This document shows, one piece after another, positions 22,630 through 33,200 of a DNA stretch of 64,000 bases. The position numbers and the translations under genes were made by a program. Origin of the DNA: Plectosphaerella cucumerina (lineage: Eukaryota > Ascomycota > Sordariomycetes > Glomerellales > Plectosphaerellaceae); contig JAGPXD010000002.1 in the NCBI GenBank assembly GCA_020746995.1, positions 62,001-126,000 of the forward strand. The letters are read 5' to 3'. The notes beneath the pieces are model-generated. The model searched no databases. It was not told the DNA's origin and was given only the letters and a program-made list of their open reading frames with translations. The first letter of the stretch is position 1, and each line of letters starts with the position of its first letter.

Positions 22630-24075
22630 ATGTCTGCCCCTCCGCCTCCTCCCGCCTCCGAGAGCCTTCCTGCGCCTGCACCTGCGCCTCTAGAGATCAA
22701 GGCTCTCGCTCCTCTGAAGCCCGACCTATACGAACGCGCATGGTGCTCCATCCCGCATCCGACACTCCCCTTGATCGCCACGGCCCACGGCAAAGGCGTC
22801 ACCGTCTTCTCCCTGACAACACTCTCTGCCCACAGTACCCTCACCGGGGGCCACTCCCGCTCCGTCCGCTCCGTCTCCTGGAAACCGAACCTCCCCCCAC
22901 ACAAGCTCTGTATCGTCACCGGGAGCTTCGACTCTACCGCCGGTCTCTGGCGTTGGGACGGGGACCTGCCTCACTCCGCCCTCGACACGAGCGCATCCGA
23001 CGACGCACCTCCGACAACCAAAGTCGCCGACCTCGAGACCGAGATCACCTTCCGTCCAGAACAACGTCGCCTCAGTGTCGCCTCGGAGTCGCCCAGCTCC
23101 GACAAGGAGTGGGAGTTCACCCTCGTCCTCGAAGGCCATGACTCGGAGATCAAGTCGGCCGTCTTCTCGCCTGCCGGCGCCCATCTCGCCACGTGCTCGC
23201 GCGATCAGACAGTCTGGATATGGGAGGATGTCGGCGCCAACGAGGCTGACGATGAGTGGGAGACGGTTGCCGTGCTGAATGAGCACGAAGGCGACATGAA
23301 GGCCCTCGCCTGGTGCCCCGACGTGCCGAATCGCCAACGAGGTGGCACCTATGGCAGCGACGTCCTCGCCAGTGCCAGCTACGACAACACCGTCCGTATC
23401 TGGCGCGAGGACTCGGACGGCGAGTGGGTCTGCGTTGCCGTCCTTGAAGGCCACGAGGGCACCGTCTGGGGTCTCCAGTGGGAGACGAGGCCAAGGAAGG
23501 ACGGCAAATTTCCTCGACTGCTGACCTTCTCCGCCGACAAGACCATCAGGATATGGAGCCTGCGGGCCGACGACGACGCGAGAGGCGGCAGTTCGGGCCA
23601 GCCTTCAGCCTTCGGCTCCGGCCTGGGTGGGATCCCCAACACAATGCGTCAGTCACTGCGGGAAGACTGGTACTGCTCCGCCACCCTCCCGACGGTCCAT
23701 ACCAGGGAAATCTACTCGGCCTCGTGGAGCTCCACTACCGGCTTGGTAGCCAGCACGGGCGGTGACGGCTCCATCGTCGTGTATGGCGAGGACGAGGCGG
23801 CGGCACCTTCTCCCGAGGATGCGGCGAACCCGGACGCTACGGTTGAGAAGGATTCGCCAGCAGCAACCACAAAACCCGCTGGGTGGTCTGTTCTGGGTAG
23901 TGTGTCGACGGCCCATGGGCCATATGAGATCAACCACATCACTTGGTGTCGTAGGTACGATGCCGCTTCGGACAAGAGAGGCGAGGAGGAAATGCTGGTC
24001 ACCAGTGGCGACGAGGGCCTCGTGCGCACCTGGGAAGTCGGGCGCCGGCCTGAGAGCAGTGTGGTTGAGACCTGA
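22630..24075 (+). CDS. CIA1: Cytosolic iron-sulfur assembly protein 1 (CIA1/CIAO1), WD40
   Basis: WD40 propeller subunit of the CIA targeting complex, which hands [4Fe-4S] clusters to cytosolic and nuclear apoproteins. Intronless, 481 residues from the ATG at 22,630. Seven WD units can be followed: TGGHSRSVRSVSW, LEGHDSEIKSAVFSPAGAHLAT with SRDQTVWIW, LNEHEGDMKALAWCP with SASYDNTVRIW, LEGHEGTVWGLQW with SADKTIRIW, TREIYSASWS, and a closing NHITW...TSGDEGLVRTW unit. The pattern of GH/WD pairs and the order of blades match CIAO1. It is longer than the yeast (330) and human (339) proteins because of a Pro-rich N-terminus, an acidic insertion after blade 2 and a Gly/Ser loop in blade 5, common in filamentous fungi. 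It lies next to TFB1, a subunit of TFIIH; another TFIIH subunit, XPD, is a CIA client, but the adjacency may be chance. Confidence 0.9.
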   Translation: MSAPPPPPASESLPAPAPAPLEIKALAPLKPDLYERAWCSIPHPTLPLIATAHGKGVTVFSLTTLSAHSTLTGGHSRSVRSVSWKPNLPPHKLCIVTGSFDSTAGLWRWDGDLPHSALDTSASDDAPPTTKVADLETEITFRPEQRRLSVASESPSSDKEWEFTLVLEGHDSEIKSAVFSPAGAHLATCSRDQTVWIWEDVGANEADDEWETVAVLNEHEGDMKALAWCPDVPNRQRGGTYGSDVLASASYDNTVRIWREDSDGEWVCVAVLEGHEGTVWGLQWETRPRKDGKFPRLLTFSADKTIRIWSLRADDDARGGSSGQPSAFGSGLGGIPNTMRQSLREDWYCSATLPTVHTREIYSASWSSTTGLVASTGGDGSIVVYGEDEAAAPSPEDAANPDATVEKDSPAATTKPAGWSVLGSVSTAHGPYEINHITWCRRYDAASDKRGEEEMLVTSGDEGLVRTWEVGRRPESSVVET

Positions 24076-24535
24076 CGAACTAGAATATCATGAATTGACC
24101 GGCTGCACGGCCTGCGAGCAAGCAACATTACAATGCACATCTGGAGACTTCCCGAGAAGGGCCCACTATGTAATGAAGAACGTCTTGTTCCTTCCACAAC
24201 ACCATCTGATGCAGATGAGCATCCGTTCTGTAAAGATGAACTGATGCCTCGGCGATGTATTCATCAAGGCATCAATCAACCCAGTGAACTTTCTCGATGG
24301 ATGGGTCAGGTCTGCGCGTAGTTGCATCTTACCTAAGCCGTTCATTACGATCACGTGCCATCTGGTCCTTGCGCAGGCATCCAAGCTACCCAGGTATCTG
24401 GGTACCTACTCACCTACCAATCTGATTCGAGGCAACTCATACACGTCAACTTCTCAACATTCACCTCCTCAGCCAAAGACTCGCACTATCCAAGGCCAAA
24501 CTGCCCGTCTCGTCACCCCTGCCTGATCTGGCATC
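24076..24535. other. CIA1-TFB1 intergenic region
   Basis: Head-to-tail spacer containing the CIA1 3' end and TFB1 promoter. A CACGTG E-box lies at 24,352-24,357, about 180 bp before the TFB1 start. Confidence 0.5.
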
Positions 24536-26555
24536 ATGGCAACAATCCCGTCCGCCCGAGCTTCATTCAAGAAGAAAGATGGCGTCCTCACAGTATCTGC
24601 GGACCAGACTCGGATCCTCTGGTCATCCGGGGCTGGCGACGGACCACCGACGGTTTCTCTGGCCCTGGTGAACGTCGCAAGTAAGCCGGAGGGGCCAGGC
24701 TCATGATGCCGTGGTACAAATGGTTAACAAGGCCGCAGACCTCCAACAGACGCCGCCCACCAACCCCAAGGTCATTCTCAAGATCATCGAGAAGGCCCCC
24801 GGAGCAGCAGAACCCACGAACTACATGTTTACGTTCACGTCTGCTGAGGCCCGTCCAGAAGCAGACGCCATCAAGGCCGTTCTTTCCAAATTGCTACAAG
24901 ATGTTCGCTCGAGTGATTCCACGCTGCCTAAGCCTGCGGCCTCCACGAGCACGCCCGAGCCTAGAGGCGAAGGCGGAAAACAAGTCGGCAGCGGCTCGTC
25001 ATCAATTGCATTTGCCACATCTGCCAACGCAAAGCCTGCAGTCCCCGGTTGGTTTGATGATGCCCAACTCAAGTCTGACATCGAGCTGCAGCAGTCCCTG
25101 ATGAAGGCCGACCGGAGCATGCACCAGACATACATGGATGCGCGAGCTACAAAGCCCGAATCGATCTCTGACGCGGCCTTCAATGCGCAGTTCTGGTCGA
25201 CGCGTACGAACCTCCTGCGCGCCCATGCAATCGACATGAACCAGAAGCGCGGAGCATACAACGTCCTTTCTACAATCAAGCCTCGCACGGAGGGTGAAGA
25301 GCTGAAGCTGAGCATCAGCGTCGAGCAAGTTCAGCTCATATTCAGTCAACACCCCCTCATCAAAAGACTTTATGACGAGAACGTACCCAAGGTTCCCGAG
25401 GCCGAATTCTGGTCTCGCTTCTTCCTCAGCAAACTGTCGCGGACCCTGAGAGGAGACAGGGTCCAGGATGAGAAGAAGGAGGGCATCGTTCGAGACCCTC
25501 TCTTCGATAACCACGACGAGAGTGAGAACACAGAGGCCTTCCAGAGTAGAATCATGAGCCAGAGCGTCCCCCACATTATCGATGTCGAGGGCAACGAAGA
25601 GAACACCGGCGGTGTCAAGTCCGGCAACCAAAAGGACGTGGAGATGCGCCCGCGGAAGAACGTCCTCATCGTCAAGACGCTGAACAGCCTGAGCGAGAAA
25701 ATCATGGCCAACGTCGCGCCGTCTGATGCTGTCGGCCCCAACCCCGAAGACGAAGATCCTACCTTGAGACAGATTGGTCTGCGTGACCTGCGAGGCGACA
25801 CGCAAGAACAGCGTGTCATCTTGAATGTCAAGGAGCAGAGCCGCTTCTTTTCCAAGCACGAAGAGACCCGGTCCGCCAATGCCGTCATGTTTGCCAAGCA
25901 ACGACCATCCGACGTCCTCCTGGAGGTCCAGACTGACGTCGAGCTACTACACACGGACAAGACAAATGGCATTAACCTGCATGGTGCCATCGGGATCATT
26001 CCCGACAGTGACAGCGACGACGACACCCCAAAGGTCCCACATGTCGGGTCGAGGGCATCCAGGAAGGCCGCAGAAAACGACGTCATGGAGGGAGTGAAGA
26101 GAAGGCGCGTGGAAAAATACGGCACGGGCTCTGCAGCCACGGAGGTCATGGGCCTGCCGGTCGATATCGCGGAGCGATGCCAGTTGACTCATGCGACAAC
26201 TGTCGAGTTTCTCCACCAATTTTGGACGGCATTCCTGTCAGGCGACCCCGACAGAGCGCCCGAGCTGGGATATCTCGTCGAGTCGTTGAAACGCTCCGAG
26301 GAACGCATCAGCGCTGTGGCCGCAGAGGCTGAGGCCGCGCGAAAGTCGATCATTGACAACAAGACAGCCGAGATCAAGCTGAAGTACAAGACCACCGGCA
26401 TCAAAGACCGAAGTTGGCATCCGAAGCAGGTCAAGGGTGGGCAAAAGGCGGTGGTGCAGATGATGCGACCCATCTCTGATGCCCTGAAGAAGGCGCAGGC
26501 GGACTATCAGAAAGCCCTGGCGGAGGAAGGCATCCAGCAGACGTCGGAAGTCTAG
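24536..26555 (+). CDS. TFB1: TFIIH core subunit Tfb1/p62
   Basis: Core subunit of general transcription and nucleotide-excision-repair factor TFIIH. Exons 24,536-24,680 and 24,739-26,555 encode 653 residues; the 58-nt intron has a GTAAGC donor and restores LVNVANLQQTPP in phase. The N-terminal PH-like domain (about 8-110: FKKKDGVLTVSADQTRILW...YMFTFTS) is the region that binds acidic activators, XPC and TFIIE. Two BSD domains follow (about residues 145-290), visible as FNAQFWSTRTNLLRAHAIDM and AEFWSRFFLSKLSRTLRGD. An acidic DSDSDDD patch and a basic KRRRVEKY patch lie further on, and a C-terminal helical region (TVEFLHQFWTAFLSGDPDRA) is typical of the family. The ATG at 24,536 is preferred because exon 1 is needed to complete the PH domain. 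Nuclear. Convergent with the AAA gene 190 bp downstream. Confidence 0.93.
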
Positions 26556-26743
26556 GCCCAGCACGATGGCGTGTTTGCACAAGGAACGAGCAGTTGTAGG
26601 AATATTCTTGGGCGTTATATTGCGCTTTGGAGCGGACGGCCCGAAGAAATAGTGTACAATAAGCGTGCATGTCTACAAATAATACAAGAGCTTGGAAACA
26701 CTCTTTAAAAACACAAGAATGGTAACACCTCTGTGCCACCATC

Positions 26744-29700
26744 TCAAGCCGGCACCGGCTGCCTGACCCTCGCTTCTTCGGCATCCTGGGGAGCCTGGAC
26801 CACCCCGAAGCCCATGGACTTGGGCTTCTTCTGCCGACTCCTCTGATCGCCGTACTTCTGGTCGAACTTCCGGATCGCCTTGAGGCTGTCCATATCCTCG
26901 CTGATGCTCGCGGCAATCTCTCCCGCCGCCTTGTCAAAGTGCCGCTTGTTCAGAGTCCGGCGCTCAGGGAAAACGTAGGGCTCAGGGCCTTCATGCTTGC
27001 CAGCGTCCTCCAACTCCTCCTGAACAGCTGCCATGGCGGCGGCAACACACAAGTTCTTGAGATCCGAGCCCGAGTACAGCACTGCTGAGCGGGCGATGGT
27101 CTCGATGGAGACCGAATCGTCAAGACGCTCGTCCTTGAGCATGATGTTGAGGATCGCGGTGCGGTCGGCGTGCAGAGGGAGGTCGACCAGGATCTTGCGC
27201 GGCAGGCGGCGAAGCACGGCGTCGTCGAGGTCGAAGGGGCGGTTGGTCGCCACCATGATGAAGGCCTTTGTGTTGTTCATGCCATCCCACTCGCGGAGGA
27301 ACTGGTTGATGGTCTCGCGGTGCGAGGGCCGGGACCTGGACTGGCCGCGCGCGGCGAAGAGTGCATCTGCTTCGTCGATGAAGATGACAAGCGGACTCAG
27401 TTTCTTGGCAAGGGAGAACAGAGCTCGCACATTCTTCTCGCTCTGTCCGACATACATGTCGTTGATGCTGGCACCGCTCACCTCGAGCATATTCGCTCCA
27501 CTCTCCTTGGCAACGGCCTTGGCCAGGAGCGTCTTGCCCGTACCGGGAGGCCCATACTATGCATTGTCAGTGATCGTGCGTGCGAGAACAGGTCAACGAG
27601 GGCCGAAGCGCCCGTTCGAGGAGGGGATAGCAGACTCGGGGAAGGACTTACGAGAAGGCAGCCTGGGATCCTGTCGTTGGCCAGAATACCATAGGTAAAG
27701 GCCTCTGGCCGCTTGAGCGAGAGGGATGTGAGCAGTTTCAGGGCTGCAATCGTCTCAGGAGGCGCGTGGACGTCGGCAAACGTTGTTCGGATCTCATTGA
27801 CGTCGATAAGGCCCGTGAGAAGTTTCTTCTCAAAATCGTTGTACTTGCCGCCGGAAGCCATGCGCTCCGGTTCAGCCTTGGATTTTGTTGATGCTTGCGA
27901 CTCGTCCGTGGTCTCCTTGTCTCCGTGAGCCTCGGACTGACCAGCCCCGGACCCGAATGTCTTGGATCCGAAGACATCGATGAAGTGGTTGACAATGCTC
28001 CTCGAGGCGACCGCGTTACTTCCAGGGGTAGCAACGTGTAGCAGTCTGGCAGCGTGGTAGACGTCCGCTACAGGCATGACGGTCGTCGTGACCACCTCGG
28101 GGAAGAGTTCAGGCTCAAGGCCACGAACCGGGGTGGGACGGTGATTGCTGACGCCGTCCAACGAATCCACCAAGCCCGGCGTTATACTTGCCCAGGAGGT
28201 GAGCTCTGAAACAAAGCTTGTGTCTGGGTTGCCGCGCGAGGCGAGAGCCCTGGACATTATGTGGATGTTTCGCAGATTCTCCTGTAGGAAGTCGAGAAGT
28301 TCCCGTTTCTCCCTCTTGGCTTGCCCGCCCGGGATCTTGTGTAGCTGGAGAGGCAGACGTATCAAGCATTCCTCAAAGCCGATGTCGCCCAGAGTCGAGA
28401 CGAACTGCTCCGAGGGGTCTTGGACCGCAGACGTGCCCAGTATCACGATTTTCTTTCCTCCCTGCCACATCTCATCGACCAGGGCCCGCAGCCTCCCAAT
28501 AAGCAATGCGCCTTCCAGTGTCATGTTCAGTTCGATGAAGTTGTCGATCTGGATGATGAGCGGCCTAGTTGCATCGTCGGTCCTGTTTACCGCAGCCTGG
28601 ACAATCTGCTCCAATGCCGCGTTGATCTTGAGGTTCTCCCACTTGTCGACAGAGGGAAGCACATAGTCTCTGGCGCCCCCTTTGATCCTCTGTAGCTCTT
28701 CTTCCACTGGGGTTTTGAAGGAAGAGTTGGGTGCAGCTTGCCGAATGTTGACCCAGGCGGACTCAACGTCTGCCGAAAGGTCGTCGTCGCCGGAGTCGGA
28801 AGAGTCGACTCCCTTGGTGAGTCGACCATTCATCTCCGCTGTCCTGTAGGCCAGCATGGAAATGGGCCCTCTTGAGTAGGCGGGGTCCTGGCCCAGGTAG
28901 CCGCCGACGATCATCGCCAGATCGTGGGCGTCTATGCGGAGAAGGTCGGCCTCGAGCTGGGAGGCAACGCGAGTCCCTAGCTTGCGCGTGGCGTAGGTGC
29001 CATTGTAGTTGGGGATATGGGCCACAACCAGCGGCCGTCTCATCTCTCGACGACTAGGGCCCTCTTCCGCCGTGAGCGAGAACTCAGCCCTGACGGCCGT
29101 TGTCAGCTCTCCAAGTAGCTTCGAGTCGAAGATGCGTGATCCGTGATACTCCAGCGTCCAGGAACCCGCGGTATAGGTTCTGCGAGCAAGTCCATCGCCA
29201 GTGCTTGCATCGTTCGAGGCAGCTTGTTGGATAGTATCTTCGATGCGTGTTCTCAGAAAAAAGTCGTCGATCTCGATCGCAGCTTGGTTGCCCGACCCTT
29301 TGCTTGGATCAACCCTTCTTTCAGGGGATAGAATTGCTGAAACAACTGGGGAGGTGTTCTTGGCGTCTAGGAAGACCAGTGACAGATCTTTGGGTGCGTC
29401 CGGAGCCGGTGAACGTTGATCAAGAGTAGCTGCCCACTTGTCGCGTAGGCACATACTCAACCAGCGCGCAGTCTCGCCAAGTAATTCGATTCTCCGCAAG
29501 GAGACTCCGTTAACACCTTGTGGCAGCTCTTCCAAGGCCAGCTGCAGAGTTCCCGGGTTCAATGAGGCCGTGTCCAGGACAGTTTCCAGGTCTCGCCATA
29601 GCCAGTCATGCCACTGCGCCCCGACGTATCCTTTGTGCCACACAGGGTCATCTGCCAATATTTTGAGTCGATTCTCGGGGTCGTGTGGTGTGATGTTGCC

Positions 29701-30039
29701 TCTTAGGAAGACTTTCGGTATGTGGACAGGAGGGAGGTCGCTGCTCGATGGTCGGGATCGGGTAGATCGGAGTCGGCTGGACGTGAAGGCGCTGTTCTTC
29801 GCCCGCTTTGTCGTTGTTTCAACCGCACTATCGAAGTCTGACTTGCTAGCAGTTCCCTGCTGCTCCGCTTCGGGCTTCCCAGGTGGCTTATTCCCATCAG
29901 ACGTAGGCGCCGCGTCTGATGTGTTGTTGCGAAGTCGTAGTGAGGTATGGAAATGCCGCCGACTTGAAGGCGTCAGTCTGGTGGCAGCGAGCGCCACCGC
30001 TGACAGCGACGGAAGGGCTCGTGGCCCGGGAGAATGCAT
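26744..30039 (-). CDS. Large mitochondrial AAA ATPase with C-terminal Msp1/ATAD1-like AAA module
   Basis: Exons 30,039-27,652 and 27,556-26,744 (95-nt GT-AG intron) give 1,066 residues. The intron falls just before the P-loop, and splicing yields CLL-YGPPGTGKT. The open frame extends upstream only to a GTG, so the ATG at 30,039 is used. It begins MHSPGPRALPSLSAVALAAT followed by a basic RRHFHTSLRLRNN stretch, a good mitochondrial presequence. The active AAA module (about 740-1,000) has Walker A, Walker B FIDEADALF with catalytic Glu858, an arginine-finger segment LRRLPRK and a sensor-2 GSDLKNL. Its PETIAALKLLTSLSLKRPEAF lead-in resembles Msp1/ATAD1 and related meiotic-clade AAA proteins. The middle region looks like a second AAA fold that has lost its P-loop (see findings). 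No membrane helix is obvious, so matrix location is an inference. Substrate unknown. Confidence 0.85.
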
Positions 30040-30297
30040 TCGAGGTGTTTCGGACCCGTGACGCTGTCGTCCATGGGAATTGTTGCATGGTTCATTGCTG
30101 TAGTCTGGAAGTCGGCGACTGAATGGGAAATTTAAGCGGTCAACAGCGGCAAAACATGAGCCTTCACCGGCCCTCACCGAGGCCAATGCACGAGCACAGG
30201 ACCATGGCGCATTCTTCCCAGCACTTTGATCGTCCACAGACGTAGAACAAGTCGCGTATTTTCATAGGCATCAGTTGTATATCATGGGTCTCGTTAA

Positions 30298-33200
30298 TTA
30301 CCAGGGGTGGAATTCTGGTAAATAAAATTCAGTTTCCACCTCGGCCAACCTTTGGCACCTCGCCCACCAAGCGACCCAAGTGCTCAACTGCTCCTCCAGT
30401 GTCCAGACCAACTCTTCCGTATTCCACACTGGCTTCCGAATGCCTTGGCTAGGTAGTGACTGTGTTGAGGACAGGGGCCTGGCTGGTGCCTGAATGGTGA
30501 TGCTGTCTGCGTTATGCGACCATGTCTTGCTGACATCCTGAACGAGGACTTCGGCGAGACTGCCGACTCCCGTCATCTCCCAGGGCGCGTCTATTGTGCA
30601 AGCGGACAGCAGCTCCTTCCCATCGACGACCCCAGAGCCGGGTATATACCGACACTGCAGATATAGGGCCGCCGTTCCGGCCCAGCTATGCACATCGCGC
30701 AGCGCGATCTCGAGATCAGACCAGGAGTTGCCACCCACGTCAGACAAGAGTGAGAGACACTCAAGGGCAGGCTGAAGGGAGTTGAGCACGAGCATCATCT
30801 TTCTGAACAGGTGCAACTGCTCCGGCTGCAATTTGTCAGAAGTCTTGGAGCGTGTTGCTGCCACCCAATTGCTGATGGCCCGCACGAGCTGAGCAACGCT
30901 GTCGATGTTGGACCCCGGTATGGCGCAAGGTGCACTCGATTTGGTCAGTCGAAGGCAAAGAGCTTCGCAGAAAACATCGAAGACGACGAAAGCTTCCTGT
31001 TTGGAAAGGGTTGCCAGGAGAATCGCTGGCAGCATTGTCCCCATGCTGAATGCCATGATGGCTTCCTGCTTCATGCCTTTTTGTAACATCATGACTTGCC
31101 TCGAAAGCTTGCCGCTGAGCACCGCCTGTTTGAAGTTGTGGTAGAGGAAGGAGAACAGTTGAGGGGCAGCCCGAGTGTCCCCTTCAGAGAGTCGCATACC
31201 GTATGACTGGACCTGCGCAACAAGAAGTTGCGGGTCTAGCTCAGGGGGCGAGTACTCTCTGGTAACCTGGTAGAAGAAGTTCGGGACAGCACAGATGCCG
31301 GCCCCGTAGGACTTGACGAGGGAGATGATGCGTCGCACAAAGCCGACGTACACATCATGCTCACCTCCGTCGAGATCGTTGAGTCCGAGGTCTCTTTCGA
31401 TCTGCTCCATGGTAGCTGTGAGCGCCGACGAGCACAGAGGGATGAACCGCTTTTTCTCTTCCTCAGAGGACGTTTGCAACGTTTGTCTCATCCAGGACAG
31501 GGTTTCTGGGAACGTCTCAGTCAGTCCAGAACTTGATTGTCAATTACGCCACTGGGGATACACGAACCCTCAAATTGGCGGCGGCTCGAATCGTAGCTGA
31601 GGAGCGTCATGGGTTGTCGGAACGAAGCTGACACAAAGGTCGCCCCTTGGTTTTTCAGAGCGACTGCGAACTGACCCTCGTACATGAGGTGCTTTTGCGG
31701 CTTGACGAGACTTTGCAGCCATAGCTGTAAGGTAGAGATGTGGACATCCTGTGACAGGTCAGCTGCAATTCCCATTTAGTAGAGAGAATAATCAAGTCAC
31801 AACGTACTGATAAGTCAAAAGCACCATGTTTGAGGACCTCCGCAAGGAAGAGCGGGAGGTATCGCCGCTGGTGGAGACTGAGATGCTTGGGGAGCTTGTC
31901 AAAGAGGCAGTGGGTGCCAGGCTGGAAGCACTGAGAGAGTCGCTACATACAAATTAGCACGCGAAGACGGGGTCCACGGACAGGTGCGCAGTACTGACCA
32001 TGGTTTCGCATCGAATCATTGTCGCTGCCAGTCTGCCAGCTACCGCGACCGTTCGTTCCAGTATTGTCGTGGCTACTGTATCTAAACGCAGAAAATCCGC
32101 TAAGTCGCCGTCACCACGAGCCATACGACGGGCTAAACGAAAGAAGCCTGCGCTCAGGTTGTCGTCCACAAGCTTTGAGATGATTAGCATATCGGTATCT
32201 CGATTGTCGACGGCGTCTTACCATGATGATATTGTCGAGGCTGGCTCTGTCTGAATCGTGGCAACTACTTGAGGGTAGCGTTCGCTCAATACGGCTGAGA
32301 AGGGTGTCGATGATGGTGGCAGCATCTCGATAGATACTCCATGGTGATTCAGCTGTCGGCACAGCAAAGTGCTGGTAGACTTGTCCGAGTTGGACTGGAA
32401 AGTCAGCCAACGGGAAGGACGATCAGATGGAGCTTGTCCACTTACGATAGTTGCCACTCAACAGCGCGAGCTCGGCACTGCCAGCATGTTTCGCAACATC
32501 CAACGATAGTGCTACTGACGTCTGGAGCACTTCCATGGTCGCGGCTTTGTTGCTCGCTATCACCGCCCGTGTCAGGTCATGAGTGATGCCAGGACCAGAT
32601 CTTTTGGTCAAGTCTTGGAGCTGCTGCTGGATGTCCTGGTCAATTGAGTCGTATTGGTAGAGGAGCTGTTGAAACATTTGGGCTTGCCACCTGAACAAAG
32701 GGTGGAATGAAGCCCCATCTCCCTTGCTGGCAAGGAAACGAGCTAGTTGACTCCAAGCGCGGAGACTGATCAGGCACGCTTCCTTGTGTGAACTGACCGG
32801 GGCGACCAATCCCTCGAGATGGCTCAGTTGCGGACGATGATCGGGTGGTGATGCCCAAAAGAGTGTGCAGAACAGGTCATGATGATTCCGGAGTGCGGCC
32901 AGGTCGTGCTGGTGAACATCGTGCTCCTTCGAATACTGCCTGTTGTGGTTTGGCAGAATCCGAGTCACGAGATTCTTGATGTGCTTGTCTGCTTTTTGAC
33001 TGGCAAGGCGATTGATGGCAACGGCAACAAGTTTGAGGAAGACGTGAAAGCAGACGTCTCCCGCCTCCACCCGAAGAGAGGGCGAGAGATGGAGGTGCTC
33101 CAGAAAGGCAGGCGAGGAGCGTGCCTCCTCGTTCCGCAGATGAGACAATTTCGTGGAGGCGAAGAAGTCGAAGATGGTGCCGATGACGCCGCTGCAAGTG

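Noticed and set aside
30040..30237. Extension of the mitochondrial AAA protein upstream of 30,039
   Set aside because: It would need a GTG start and would bury the mitochondrial presequence.
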